Shown here piece by piece: positions 6,207 to 13,981 of a DNA stretch of 15,952 nt. The notes below the pieces were generated by a model that saw nothing but the letters and a program-made list of their open reading frames with translations, had not been told where the DNA came from and searched no databases. A program made the position numbers and the translations under genes. Position 1 is the stretch's first letter. Each line of letters begins with the position of its first letter. Source of the stretch: Neisseriaceae bacterium (GTDB taxonomy: Bacteria; Pseudomonadota; Gammaproteobacteria; Burkholderiales; Neisseriaceae); contig JASLDB010000156.1 of the NCBI GenBank assembly GCA_030151665.1, positions 1 to 15,952 of the forward strand, given 5' to 3'.

Positions 6207-8300
6207 TTAGTGGCGTAAGGTGTTGTTGCTGTTAGGAACAATTCTTGGCGTAATAAAAATTAACAATTCAGATTTATCGCGTTTCTTTTCAGTTGATTTA
6301 AATAGGTGACCAATCAATGGAATGTCACCCAATAATGGTACTTTGGTCTCGGTTTGTGAATTATTCTCTTCATAAATACCACCTAAGATTAAAGTACCAC
6401 CATTTTCAACCATGGCTTGGGTTTTAACCCGATTGGTATCAATAGCAGGAGCACCTTCCTTAGAAGATTGTATTTTAGACACTGAATCCTTGGTGATGTT
6501 CAAATCCATGATGATGTTGCCATCAGGTGTGATTTGAGGCGTCACAGTTAAACCCAATACGGCTTTTTTAAAGGATGTTGATGTAGCGCCAGATGAAGAA
6601 GCCTCTTGATAGGCGATTTCAGTACCTTTTTCAATCATGGCTTCTTTTCGGTCTTGTGTTAACACGCGTGGAGACGAAATGATTTTCACTTGGCCTTCAT
6701 TTTGTTTGGCTTCAAGGGTAAAGGCAACCACTGATGATGCACCTTGACGAATAATACCCATGCCATTGTTAGATGGAATCCATCCATTGGCGTTTTTCCA
6801 ATCAATTCTGTCGCCAGAGCTACCACCACCACCCCATTTACCAGTGCGACCTTCATAGTTTAATTTGGTGCCCAATTGTCTGAGGAAATCATCACGGGCT
6901 TCAACAATGCGAGCTTCAATCATGACTTGTTGAGCAGGAACATCCAATTCTTCAATTAAGGCAGTGAAACGCTTAATAATAAAGGCATTGTCTGTAATAA
7001 TTAAGGTATTGGTTGCTGGGTCAATCAATGCACTGCCACGCTCTGAGAGAATGGAATTTCTATCTGAAGAGCCACTGTCTTCAATGCGCAAAATTTTCTT
7101 GAACTCTTCAACATTCTCGTATTTTAATTGATAAGTTTGAGAAATTAAGGGGCCTAAGGTGCGAAGTTCACCATCATAGGCCAATGTTTTTTTGTCTCGG
7201 TCAAATAATTCATCTCTTGGCGCAATATTGATAATATTGCCTTGTTTACGCATGTCTAGATTTTGTGACTGCATTACCAAGTCTAAAGCTTGATCCCAGG
7301 GGACATCTTTTAAATTCAATGTCATGCTACCAGCAACAGTATCGCTAGCAACAATATTCATACCTGATTCTTTGGCCAAAATTTGCAAAACAGTACGCAC
7401 TTCAATATTTTGAAAGTCTAGAGTAACTTTATTGCCTTTGAAGTTCTTTTTGCGATCTAGAGGCGATGTACCAGATTCTGACATCTCAGTTTTGGGAATG
7501 ATTTCAAAAACGTATTGGCCATTTTCAGGATATTGCTTGTAATCCCATGTTCCTTTATTGGTAATCACAACTTGGGTGCTATTGCCAATTCGTTCTAGTG
7601 AGACTGATTGAACAGGTGTTAGTAATTCACTGGTGTCCAATTTCTTTTGGTCAGCAGCAGGTAGCGGGGTGTTGGCATAGTTAATGGTTAAACTAAAGGC
7701 GGTTTTTTTAATATCTGGGGCAGTGGCACCGGCAGGAATGCTTAATACCACACGACCACTGTTTTTTGTGCCTTTGTTAAAAGTCATTTGCATGGGTGAT
7801 GTACTGATACCAGCCGCATTATCAGTACTACTGTTTTGAATAATGGTTTCTTTGATAATAATCGGTGCTGGTGTTCTAACAGTGTCCTCTGTGGTGGTAG
7901 TTGGAGCCATGTTTTTGCTTTGGCGACCACTCACATAAACCCAAATTTCGTCAGCCTTTTTTTCAGTATAGAACTCACTGGCTTGGCCTAATGCCAATGC
8001 CACACGGGTACGCTTCCCATCTTCAGCAGCGGTAATGCTTTTTAAGATGCCATCATTGTATTCTAAATACGGTTGTGCCAATGCCACATTGCTGCCTTTG
8101 AAATCCAAAGTCAATGCAGTGTTGTTGTTGCTTAAAAAGCCTTTGGGCTCAACCAAGTCTCGATCAAATTTAATTTTGATGATTTTTTGTTGATTCGATA
8201 GCGAAGTGACTTTGATATCCGTGATGGCCCCTGAAAATGCAGCTTGGCATGCCAAGGTTAAACCAATCCCAGATAGAATTTTGACTGTCATGTTATTCAT
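6207..8300 (-). CDS. pilQ: Type IV pilus secretin
   Basis: PilQ forms the outer-membrane ring through which the pilus passes and through which DNA is taken up in competent relatives. The order is: signal peptide about 1-25 (SGA before ITDIK), AMIN domain 26-125, Thr/Ser-rich linker 126-168, second AMIN-type domain about 169-270, N0/STN domain about 291-362 (VTLDFQNIEVRTVLQILAKE), N1 domain about 386-455, and secretin core about 457-690 ending with VPLLGDIPLIGHLFK (654-668) and ELLIFITPRIV. At 697 residues it is shorter than meningococcal PilQ. It lacks the small basic repeats (PAKQQAAA type) between the AMIN domains and the cysteine pair late in the secretin core. The start has AAAGG 8 nt upstream. 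It is the last pilus gene of the operon. Confidence 0.97.
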   Translation of the reverse strand: MNNMTVKILSGIGLTLACQAAFSGAITDIKVTSLSNQQKIIKIKFDRDLVEPKGFLSNNNTALTLDFKGSNVALAQPYLEYNDGILKSITAAEDGKRTRVALALGQASEFYTEKKADEIWVYVSGRQSKNMAPTTTTEDTVRTPAPIIIKETIIQNSSTDNAAGISTSPMQMTFNKGTKNSGRVVLSIPAGATAPDIKKTAFSLTINYANTPLPAADQKKLDTSELLTPVQSVSLERIGNSTQVVITNKGTWDYKQYPENGQYVFEIIPKTEMSESGTSPLDRKKNFKGNKVTLDFQNIEVRTVLQILAKESGMNIVASDTVAGSMTLNLKDVPWDQALDLVMQSQNLDMRKQGNIINIAPRDELFDRDKKTLAYDGELRTLGPLISQTYQLKYENVEEFKKILRIEDSGSSDRNSILSERGSALIDPATNTLIITDNAFIIKRFTALIEELDVPAQQVMIEARIVEARDDFLRQLGTKLNYEGRTGKWGGGGSSGDRIDWKNANGWIPSNNGMGIIRQGASSVVAFTLEAKQNEGQVKIISSPRVLTQDRKEAMIEKGTEIAYQEASSSGATSTSFKKAVLGLTVTPQITPDGNIIMDLNITKDSVSKIQSSKEGAPAIDTNRVKTQAMVENGGTLILGGIYEENNSQTETKVPLLGDIPLIGHLFKSTEKKRDKSELLIFITPRIVPNSNNTLRH

Positions 8301-8337
8301 TTATTGTACCTTTAAGTATGATTTTCAATTGTTTTTT

Positions 8338-8862
8338 TTATGGGGCTGAGTCTGAGCCTGACAATGGAATGGTGGCTTCACGCTTACTCCATTTGCCATC
8401 TGCATCTTCAACGGTTTCTTCTAATACCAATTGATCGGGTTCAATTTTAATTAGGCGACCAAAATTGGTGCCAATGTAATTGCCTACTTTGATGGTGTAG
8501 GTATAGCCATCAGCTCGTATATAAGCAACAGCACTGCCATTTTTGGTTAGAGAACCAACATATTCTGTGGCATCGATGTCGAAATTTTCCAAAACTTCTT
8601 TGGGTCGGTTCCTATCTGGTGCATTTTCATCTTGACTATCACTGTTTTTAACATCTTTTAGGCGTTGTGAATCAAATGCATGTAAACCAGTGAATGCTGG
8701 TGGATTGTAACTTTCTAAAATAACAGGCTCTTGTGCTGTTTTGGGTAGTCTTTTGGCCAGTGCTTCTTTTTGGGTGTTTTGTACCCATTCTTCTAAATCA
8801 CCGTGAGGTGAGCAGCCCATGAGTGTCAGCAGGGCAGCGATGGTCATTAATTTTACTTTCAT
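8338..8862 (-). CDS. pilP: Type IV pilus inner-membrane lipoprotein
   Basis: PilP links the PilN-PilO complex in the inner membrane to the PilQ secretin. With the start at 8862 the 174-residue product begins with a short lipoprotein signal peptide and lipobox LMGC, lipid-bearing Cys17. A disordered linker follows (about 20-97), then a beta-rich C-terminal HR domain (about 98-168, GSAVAYIRADGYTYTIKVGNYIG) that contacts PilQ. I chose this ATG because AGGA lies 7 nt before it and the signal peptide fits. An upstream in-frame ATG at 8889 has no ribosome-binding site and would put charged residues before the signal. It lies 37 nt before pilQ and 51 nt after pilO. Confidence 0.95.
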   Translation of the reverse strand: MKVKLMTIAALLTLMGCSPHGDLEEWVQNTQKEALAKRLPKTAQEPVILESYNPPAFTGLHAFDSQRLKDVKNSDSQDENAPDRNRPKEVLENFDIDATEYVGSLTKNGSAVAYIRADGYTYTIKVGNYIGTNFGRLIKIEPDQLVLEETVEDADGKWSKREATIPLSGSDSAP

Positions 8863-8878
8863 GATTGTATCCTGTTGT

Positions 8879-8907
8879 TTTATTGGCATTTATTGATTGC
8901 CAATAAA
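8879..8907. repeat. 9-bp inverted repeat between pilO and pilP
   Basis: TTTATTGGC (8879-8887) and GCCAATAAA (8899-8907) are exact reverse complements around an 11-nt loop, in the only gap of note inside the pilMNOP part of the operon. In the transcript the hairpin would stand about 16 nt before the pilP start codon. No T run follows, so it is not a clear terminator. It could mark an RNA processing or stability site that sets the ratio of PilO to PilP; this is inference. Confidence 0.5.
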
Positions 8908-8913
8908 TCATGG

Positions 8914-9546
8914 TTATTCACTAGCAGCGGTGTTTTCTGCTGCAGGCTCTTCTGCTTTTTGGGCTGCTGCCGTATAGGTATTGGCCGTAGCTGTGAGCTC
9001 CAATTGTGTGGTTTTACCTTTGGCATCATTTTTGGGTTTTAGATTGATTTCATCCAAAGTAACAATGCGCGATAAATTACCTACATCGCGGGCAAAATTG
9101 GCCAATTGCATATAGTCACCTGTCAATGATACTTTGTAGGGCAAAATATCAATCGCATCTGACTGCACCTTGGCTTGCGGTTGTAAGCTATCAAAACTCA
9201 TGCCATTGTTGGTGGCAGCTTGGTTCAGTTCTTGAATGAGGCGAGGCACTTCAGAATCGGTAGGCAATTGTTTTAATAATACGGCAAATGCTTGACGTAG
9301 TTGAACCAACTCTGCTTCTAAACTTTTGTAATTGGCTGCTTGGATGGCTTTGTTTTCCAGTTCCGTTTTTAGCGTGCCTTCTTTTTCTTCTAATTCAGAA
9401 AGCTCTGTGAGTTGTGTACTGAATAAGACAAAGTAAGCCAAAACAACAATCAAGATGCTAACCACAGCAGCAATGCCCAATTTAATTGGCATGCTCAATA
9501 GATAAAGTTTGTTCAAGTCCATTTGTTTTAAATTGGCTTTGGCCAT
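8914..9546 (-). CDS. pilO: Type IV pilus inner-membrane protein PilO
   Basis: PilO pairs with PilN to form the inner-membrane alignment complex of the pilus machine. The 210-residue product has a short cytoplasmic tail, one membrane helix (about 24-43, IAAVVSILIVVLAYFVLF), a coiled coil (about 46-95) and a periplasmic ferredoxin-like domain (about 96-192, with LPYKVSLTGDYMQLANF). It ends in an Ala/Glu-rich tail. I placed the start at the ATG at 9546, which follows a strong GGGGG ribosome-binding site by 9 nt. A TTG two codons earlier (9552) overlaps the pilN stop and has poor spacing. The first residues MAKANL resemble Neisseria PilO. Confidence 0.95.
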   Translation of the reverse strand: MAKANLKQMDLNKLYLLSMPIKLGIAAVVSILIVVLAYFVLFSTQLTELSELEEKEGTLKTELENKAIQAANYKSLEAELVQLRQAFAVLLKQLPTDSEVPRLIQELNQAATNNGMSFDSLQPQAKVQSDAIDILPYKVSLTGDYMQLANFARDVGNLSRIVTLDEINLKPKNDAKGKTTQLELTATANTYTAAAQKAEEPAAENTAASE

Positions 9547-9548
9547 GA

Positions 9549-10133
9549 TCAATTACCCCCTTCTGCTGGATTGGCTTCATCAACTTGTTTGTTTTTAGGG
9601 GCCAATGGTGCTTTGAGTGTAAAGCTTTGTGCATCCGTTTCTTTTTTAATGCTATCGAGTTCGGCTGTGCCAAAAACCCCAGTGCTTGGCAAAGATTTCA
9701 TGAATAAGGCCACTTTGTTATCACTGTTGGCCTTGCCGTTAATTGTGTAGCCAGTGGGGCCATCACTCTTCAGTTCAGTTAAATACATGCCATCAGGTAG
9801 TAGTCGATTAAAGTCATTTAATATTTGTGCAGCAACAAAGCGTTGGTTTTGTAGTTCTTCTACTTTTTGCTTACGGGCCATAAAGTTCTTTTTCTCTTCA
9901 TTGAGCAATTTGACCTTTTTAATTTGCGCATCCAAATTGGTAATTTCTGTTTGCAAGTAGTTATTGCGGTCATCTTGACTGCTAATTGCTTGGGCTAAGC
10001 CTAGATAGCCTAATACGGCCAAGCCTACTCCAACGACGCCAGCTAAGGCTAAGATTTGGGTAAATTGCTTTTGTTGAGCTTTTTTGGCTTCTTCACGGTA
10101 TGGCAGTAAGTTAATTTGAATAAGCTTAATCAT
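9549..10133 (-). CDS. pilN: Type IV pilus inner-membrane protein PilN
   Basis: PilN is a single-pass membrane protein whose cytoplasmic tip binds PilM. The conserved INLLPYRE motif (7-14) that sits in the PilM groove is intact. It is followed by a membrane helix (about 26-48), a coiled coil (about 55-95) and a periplasmic ferredoxin-like domain (about 96-175, LPDGMYLTELKSDG and GYTINGKA). The C-terminal tail is acidic and Asn-rich. The 194-residue length is normal. The start codon overlaps the end of pilM by 8 nt and the stop lies 2 nt before the pilO ATG, so pilM, pilN and pilO are tightly coupled. Confidence 0.96.
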   Translation of the reverse strand: MIKLIQINLLPYREEAKKAQQKQFTQILALAGVVGVGLAVLGYLGLAQAISSQDDRNNYLQTEITNLDAQIKKVKLLNEEKKNFMARKQKVEELQNQRFVAAQILNDFNRLLPDGMYLTELKSDGPTGYTINGKANSDNKVALFMKSLPSTGVFGTAELDSIKKETDAQSFTLKAPLAPKNKQVDEANPAEGGN

Positions 10134-11274
10134 TGAAACCCCTTAAGCATAGACCAAATGCAACATTGAGCATGGGCGCATCATGGGTCAGTTGTTTACC
10201 ACTAATGTGTTTGGATTGGTTTAAAAATTCAACAGGATTCACGACTTGTGTTGGTGTGTTACACAATGCTTCAATGGCATTATTGAGATTGGTAATTTTA
10301 GAGCTACCACCTGTTAAGACAATTTGTTTCACATTGGCTTCAGGGCCACTGCCAATATCCATGGTTTTGTAAAACTGGAACGCACGTTGTACAGTCGAGG
10401 CGACTTGTTCATTAAAATGATCCTCAACATCTTTGTAACCTTGTGGTTTGTTGCTGTCGAGTTTAATTTTAATCGCCTCGTCAGTACCAACTTGGTATTG
10501 ACGTTGAATGGCTTGCTCTAGATAGCGAGACCCCATGTCTGCTTGCTGCTTGAAAATGGTTTGTCCATTTTTCACAATCATAATGTGGGTATTCGTCGTG
10601 CCAATGTCACAAATGGCAATGATTTCATTGCTTAATTCAGGCTGTTGGGTGTTAATCCAATGACTAAAAGCATTGATGCTGGCAAAAGTATCAATGTCCA
10701 TGTACAGCAAAGGTACCATTTTCGCTTCTTCAAGGCAGTAAAGGCGTGGTTCGAGGTCTTCTTTGCGTGTTAACGCAAGTAAAATTTCTTGGTCACCTTT
10801 TTTATTGCCACTATGATGAATATCATCAATGGGTTGGAAGTCATAATTGATTTCATCGATATCTGCGATTTGATTCACTTCAAATTCAGCGATTTCTTCT
10901 AAATCATTAGCATCTTCTGACGCGCACATGAAAGTTTGAATGGTTGAAAGCACTTCAGGCATGGCTGCAATAAAGCCTTTGTTGGCAGTATGCAATGTTT
11001 TCAAGTTTTGTTGTAAAGATGCGACGAGTTTTTCCTCATCATTTATCTTTCCATCATTTATTACGTTTGCCTCCAATGGCGTGATGGCATATTTCTCTAG
11101 TGTTAAAGAGGATAAGCCCCTGCCGCTAAGTGCCACTGTCTTAATTTGGTGGTCAGTAATATCCACACCGATTAAGGTGCGACTGGTGATGCTAGAACCC
11201 TTGTTCTTGCTCATTGATACCTTTTTTTTGGTATCATCTTTTTTCTTCGACGAATCTTTTTTGAGGATTTTCAT
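10126..11274 (-). CDS. pilM: Type IV pilus actin-like ATPase PilM
   Basis: PilM is a cytoplasmic actin/FtsA-fold protein that binds ATP and the N-terminus of PilN and helps control pilus dynamics. Of 382 residues, LIGVDITDHQIK (34-45) is the first phosphate motif, DIGTTNTH (223-230) the second, and LTGGSSKI (320-327) the adenosine motif. The C-terminus MLNVAFGLCLRGF is typical. The first 20 residues are very Lys-rich and not conserved. They are encoded by A-rich DNA with an A8 run. A second start at Met21 (11214) has AAAGG just upstream and would give a 362-residue protein. The longer start has GGGA 8 nt away. Both are plausible; the catalytic fold is unaffected. Confidence 0.95.
   Translation of the reverse strand: MKILKKDSSKKKDDTKKKVSMSKNKGSSITSRTLIGVDITDHQIKTVALSGRGLSSLTLEKYAITPLEANVINDGKINDEEKLVASLQQNLKTLHTANKGFIAAMPEVLSTIQTFMCASEDANDLEEIAEFEVNQIADIDEINYDFQPIDDIHHSGNKKGDQEILLALTRKEDLEPRLYCLEEAKMVPLLYMDIDTFASINAFSHWINTQQPELSNEIIAICDIGTTNTHIMIVKNGQTIFKQQADMGSRYLEQAIQRQYQVGTDEAIKIKLDSNKPQGYKDVEDHFNEQVASTVQRAFQFYKTMDIGSGPEANVKQIVLTGGSSKITNLNNAIEALCNTPTQVVNPVEFLNQSKHISGKQLTHDAPMLNVAFGLCLRGFND
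11215..11236. repeat. 7-bp inverted repeat around a T8/A8 tract in the pilM 5' end
   Basis: TGATACC (11215-11221) and GGTATCA (11230-11236) flank eight T (11222-11229), which read as eight A in the pilM coding strand. The tract encodes three of the lysines near residues 16-18 and lies one base before the in-frame ATG of Met21. AAAAGG at its edge could act as a ribosome-binding site for that ATG. Homopolymers of this length can slip during replication or transcription. Confidence 0.6.
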
Positions 11275-11327
11275 TTCATAATTCCCAGGAATGAGATATT
11301 AAAAAATCATTGGTATATTTTTTTTAA

Positions 11328-11357
11328 CTGACATTAGGGTAGCTTTGAACTTATACT
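11328..11357 (+). promoter_or_regulatory. ponA: Sigma70-type promoter of ponA
   Basis: CTGACA (11328-11333) is separated by 18 bp from TATACT (11352-11357); each matches the consensus at 5 of 6 positions. A start near 11364 would leave a leader of about 30 nt before the ponA ATG. The site lies in the 120-bp gap between the divergent pilM and ponA genes. The same bases read on the other strand give ATGTCA, a weak -35 for pilM with AATGAT 17 bp further on (11306-11311), so the two promoters may overlap. Confidence 0.5.
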
Positions 11358-11394
11358 TTGTACAACTTTTTAATAAAGAAATTTGATAAAAACC

Positions 11395-13818
11395 ATGATA
11401 AAGAAAATTCTTGGTACGTTTTTAGGCCTTTTTTTGGGTTTAATTCTGTTCGGCATCGGTTTATTGGCGATTGCTGTTTTGGTAACGTACCCTAAATTAC
11501 CAACATTGGATGCGGTGACGCATTACAATCCCAAAATGCCACTGCAAATTTACTCTGCAGATGGCAAATTAATCGGTTCTTATGGTGAAGAGCGCCGCTC
11601 CTTTAAGAAAATTGATGAATTTCCGGATGTGTTAAAAAACGCCGTCATTGCCGCAGAGGACAAGCGTTTTTATGATCATTGGGGCGTTGATGTGGTTGGT
11701 GTCATGCGTGCCTTGATTGGTAACTTTACCTCGGGTTCAGTGCAATCTGGTGCCAGTACCATTACCCAGCAAGTGGCTAAAAACTTTTTCTTAACCAATG
11801 AGCGCACCTTTACACGTAAATTCAATGAAGCGCTATTGGCATATAAGATTGAAAAAAGCTTGAGTAAAGACCAAATTTTGGAATTGTATTTTAACCAAAT
11901 TTATTTAGGTCAACGTGCTTATGGTTTTGCTGCTGCATCTGAAGCTTATTTTAATAAACCGGTGAAAGATTTGGATTTGGCTGAGGCTACTATTTTGGCA
12001 GGTTTGCCTAAAGCACCTTCTGCATTTAATCCGGTGGTGAATCCTGATCGAGCGAAAGTACGCCAAGCGTATATTTTGAACAATATGCAAGAATTGGGCA
12101 TGATTACTGAGCCTGAAAAGAATGCTGCCTTGTCTGAAAAATTATCATATGAACGTCCAAGTTTTGATTTGGATGAGTATTCTTTGTATGCCGCAGAAAT
12201 GGCTAGACAAGCCATGGTGGAAAAATACGGTGAAGAAGCTTATACACAAGGCTTTAAAGTGTATACCACCGTTAATGCTGATTTACAAAAAGTGGCAACT
12301 AAATCATTGCGTAAAGCGTTGGATACTTTTGATCGTGGTCGTCGTTTTCATGGTGCAGAAGCTTTGGTTAATTTAAAAAGCATGCAACAGGAAGGTGATT
12401 TAGAAGATCAATTGGAGCAGTATTTATCCACTTTACACACAGTCGAAGATCGTGTGCCTGCGGTGGTATTAAAGGCCAGCAATGGCCGCTTAGAGGTGTA
12501 TGCAGAGCGTCATGGTCGCATGACTTTGACTGGCGCCCAAATAAGCTTGGTACAAAGTGCAATTAACAACAGCAAATTGGGTGAAAAGCAAGTACAAGAA
12601 GGCGCAGTGATTCGGGTTAAATCGAATGGTGGCAAATGGGTTGTTGTGCAATCACCAGATTTACAAGGTGCCTTGATATCCATTGATGCAAGAACGGGGG
12701 CTGTGCAGGCTATTGCGGGCGGTTATGATTTTTATCAACGCTCATTTAACCGTGCAACTCAAGCTTGGCGTCAACCTGGTTCGACTTTTAAACCATTTAT
12801 TTATTCTGCAGGTATCGAAAAAGGTTTTACATCTGCTAGTGTGGTGAATGATGCGCCGATTGAAATCCCAGGCATGGGTGCAGGTGGTAAGCCTTGGCGT
12901 CCGAAAAACTCCAATGGTCGTTACGCCGGTTACATTACCTTGCGTCAAGCTTTGGTGGCGTCGAAAAACATGGTCACCATTCGCATTATGATGGCGGTGA
13001 CACCACAGTATGTACAAGACTATATTCAACGTTTTGGTTTTAAAGCCAAAGAACATCCTGCTACATTGGCAATGTCTTTGGGTTCAGGTTCTGTTACACC
13101 AATGCAAATGGCAGAAGCCTATGCTATTTTTGCCAATGGTGGTTACCGAGTTTCAGCGTATATTATCGATAAAATTTATGATGGTTCGGGTCGATTGCGT
13201 GCGCAAACCAAGCCATTGGTAGCTGGTGAAAATGCCAAATTGGCCATTGATCCTCGCAATGCCTTTATTATTAACTCCATGTTGCGTGATGTGGTGCGCA
13301 TGGGTACAGCTTCAAGAGCAAATGCTTTGGGACGTGCTGATATTTACGGTAAAACAGGGACAACCAACCAAGGTAAAGATGCTTGGTTTGTGGGCTATAA
13401 CCCACATGTGGTAACAGCTGTTTATGTGGGCTTTGACCAACCTGCTAGCTTAGGCCCATCGGGTTACGGTGGTGTAATTGCTTTGCCTGTGTGGGTTGAG
13501 TACATGAAAGCATCGTTAAAAGGTAAGCCTGTCGTAACCGTGAAGGCACCTGCTGGATTGGTGCAACGTGGTAGCGATTACTTCTATCAAGAATACCAAA
13601 GTACCAACCCGAATTTGGGTTTGGATAATCGAGCCAGTGGCGCGACCAATGAGAGCGGTATTTCTGATGAAGGTGGTGTGACCATTTCGCCAAGCAATAC
13701 TGGCAATGGCGGAGGTGCTCCAACAGGAGCAGGTACTGGTGATACCCCTGCTGCACCCAGTAATGGTGGTGGAGCAGGTGCTGGTAAATCCAATGCCAAT
13801 TTGGATGCACTGTTCTGA
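11395..13818 (+). CDS. ponA: Penicillin-binding protein 1A (bifunctional transglycosylase/transpeptidase)
   Basis: This class A PBP polymerises and cross-links peptidoglycan in the periplasm. The 807 residues comprise a short cytoplasmic tip, a membrane anchor (about 6-31), a GT51 transglycosylase domain (about 50-230: AAEDKRFYDHWGVD 87-100, GASTITQQVAKNFF 119-132, RKFNEALLAYKIE 141-153), an inserted OB-type region and a transpeptidase domain (about 425-705). The transpeptidase has the three active-site motifs STFK (463-466), SKN (523-525) and KTG (653-655). The last 60 residues are a Gly/Asn/Ser-rich tail ending in ANLDALF. I chose the ATG at 11395 because MIKKI matches the Neisseria start; an in-frame TTG four codons upstream is less likely. 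The Shine-Dalgarno is weak. Divergence from pilM is conserved in Neisseria. Confidence 0.97.
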   Translation: MIKKILGTFLGLFLGLILFGIGLLAIAVLVTYPKLPTLDAVTHYNPKMPLQIYSADGKLIGSYGEERRSFKKIDEFPDVLKNAVIAAEDKRFYDHWGVDVVGVMRALIGNFTSGSVQSGASTITQQVAKNFFLTNERTFTRKFNEALLAYKIEKSLSKDQILELYFNQIYLGQRAYGFAAASEAYFNKPVKDLDLAEATILAGLPKAPSAFNPVVNPDRAKVRQAYILNNMQELGMITEPEKNAALSEKLSYERPSFDLDEYSLYAAEMARQAMVEKYGEEAYTQGFKVYTTVNADLQKVATKSLRKALDTFDRGRRFHGAEALVNLKSMQQEGDLEDQLEQYLSTLHTVEDRVPAVVLKASNGRLEVYAERHGRMTLTGAQISLVQSAINNSKLGEKQVQEGAVIRVKSNGGKWVVVQSPDLQGALISIDARTGAVQAIAGGYDFYQRSFNRATQAWRQPGSTFKPFIYSAGIEKGFTSASVVNDAPIEIPGMGAGGKPWRPKNSNGRYAGYITLRQALVASKNMVTIRIMMAVTPQYVQDYIQRFGFKAKEHPATLAMSLGSGSVTPMQMAEAYAIFANGGYRVSAYIIDKIYDGSGRLRAQTKPLVAGENAKLAIDPRNAFIINSMLRDVVRMGTASRANALGRADIYGKTGTTNQGKDAWFVGYNPHVVTAVYVGFDQPASLGPSGYGGVIALPVWVEYMKASLKGKPVVTVKAPAGLVQRGSDYFYQEYQSTNPNLGLDNRASGATNESGISDEGGVTISPSNTGNGGGAPTGAGTGDTPAAPSNGGGAGAGKSNANLDALF

Positions 13819-13831
13819 TTTAATTTATTAT

Positions 13832-13861
13832 AAAAAAAGCAGCTTCGGCTGCTTTTTTTTT
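13832..13861 (+). terminator. Rho-independent terminator of ponA
   Basis: AAAAAAAGCAGC (13832-13843), loop TTCG, then GCTGC (13848-13852) and nine T (13853-13861). The stable UUCG loop closed by a C-G pair and the long T run make this a textbook terminator, 13 nt after the ponA stop. The A run before the stem would also let it act on transcripts coming from the other strand. Confidence 0.93.
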
Positions 13862-13943
13862 GTTGCTGAATCTAAGTTTTGCTAATTCTTTTTGGGTATC
13901 TACATGAAGCAATAATTGGTATGAAATTGAGGATGTTCATATT

Positions 13944-13970
13944 AAAAAAGCTGCCATTGGCAGCTTTTTT
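13944..13970 (-). terminator. Rho-independent terminator of argC-erpA (bidirectional)
   Basis: The stem is GCTGCC (13950-13955) with GGCAGC (13959-13964) around a 3-nt loop, flanked by six A on the left and six T on the right. On the minus strand it ends the erpA transcript 12 nt after its stop. It is symmetrical and could also stop plus-strand read-through from ponA. Together with the ponA terminator it insulates the two convergent genes. Confidence 0.9.
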
Positions 13971-13981
13971 CTTGGATCTCG

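Noticed and set aside
8241..8260. Possible lipobox around Cys18 of PilQ (LTLAC)
   Set aside because: The -3 position is Thr, and a normal signal peptidase I site (SGA) lies further on where Neisseria PilQ is cut. PilQ is not treated as a lipoprotein.
8863..8889. Longer PilP start (MPIKQQDTI...)
   Set aside because: No Shine-Dalgarno, and it would put a polar stretch ahead of the lipoprotein signal; the AGGA-led ATG at 8862 fits better.
11383..11394. TTG start giving a four-residue longer PBP1A
   Set aside because: The next ATG gives MIKKI, which matches the Neisseria PBP1A N-terminus, and the TTG has no better ribosome-binding site.
13587..13799. Minus-strand Pro-rich open frame opposite the PBP1A tail
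   Set aside because: It is the shadow of the Gly/Asn-rich low-complexity coding strand and has no start signals or context.
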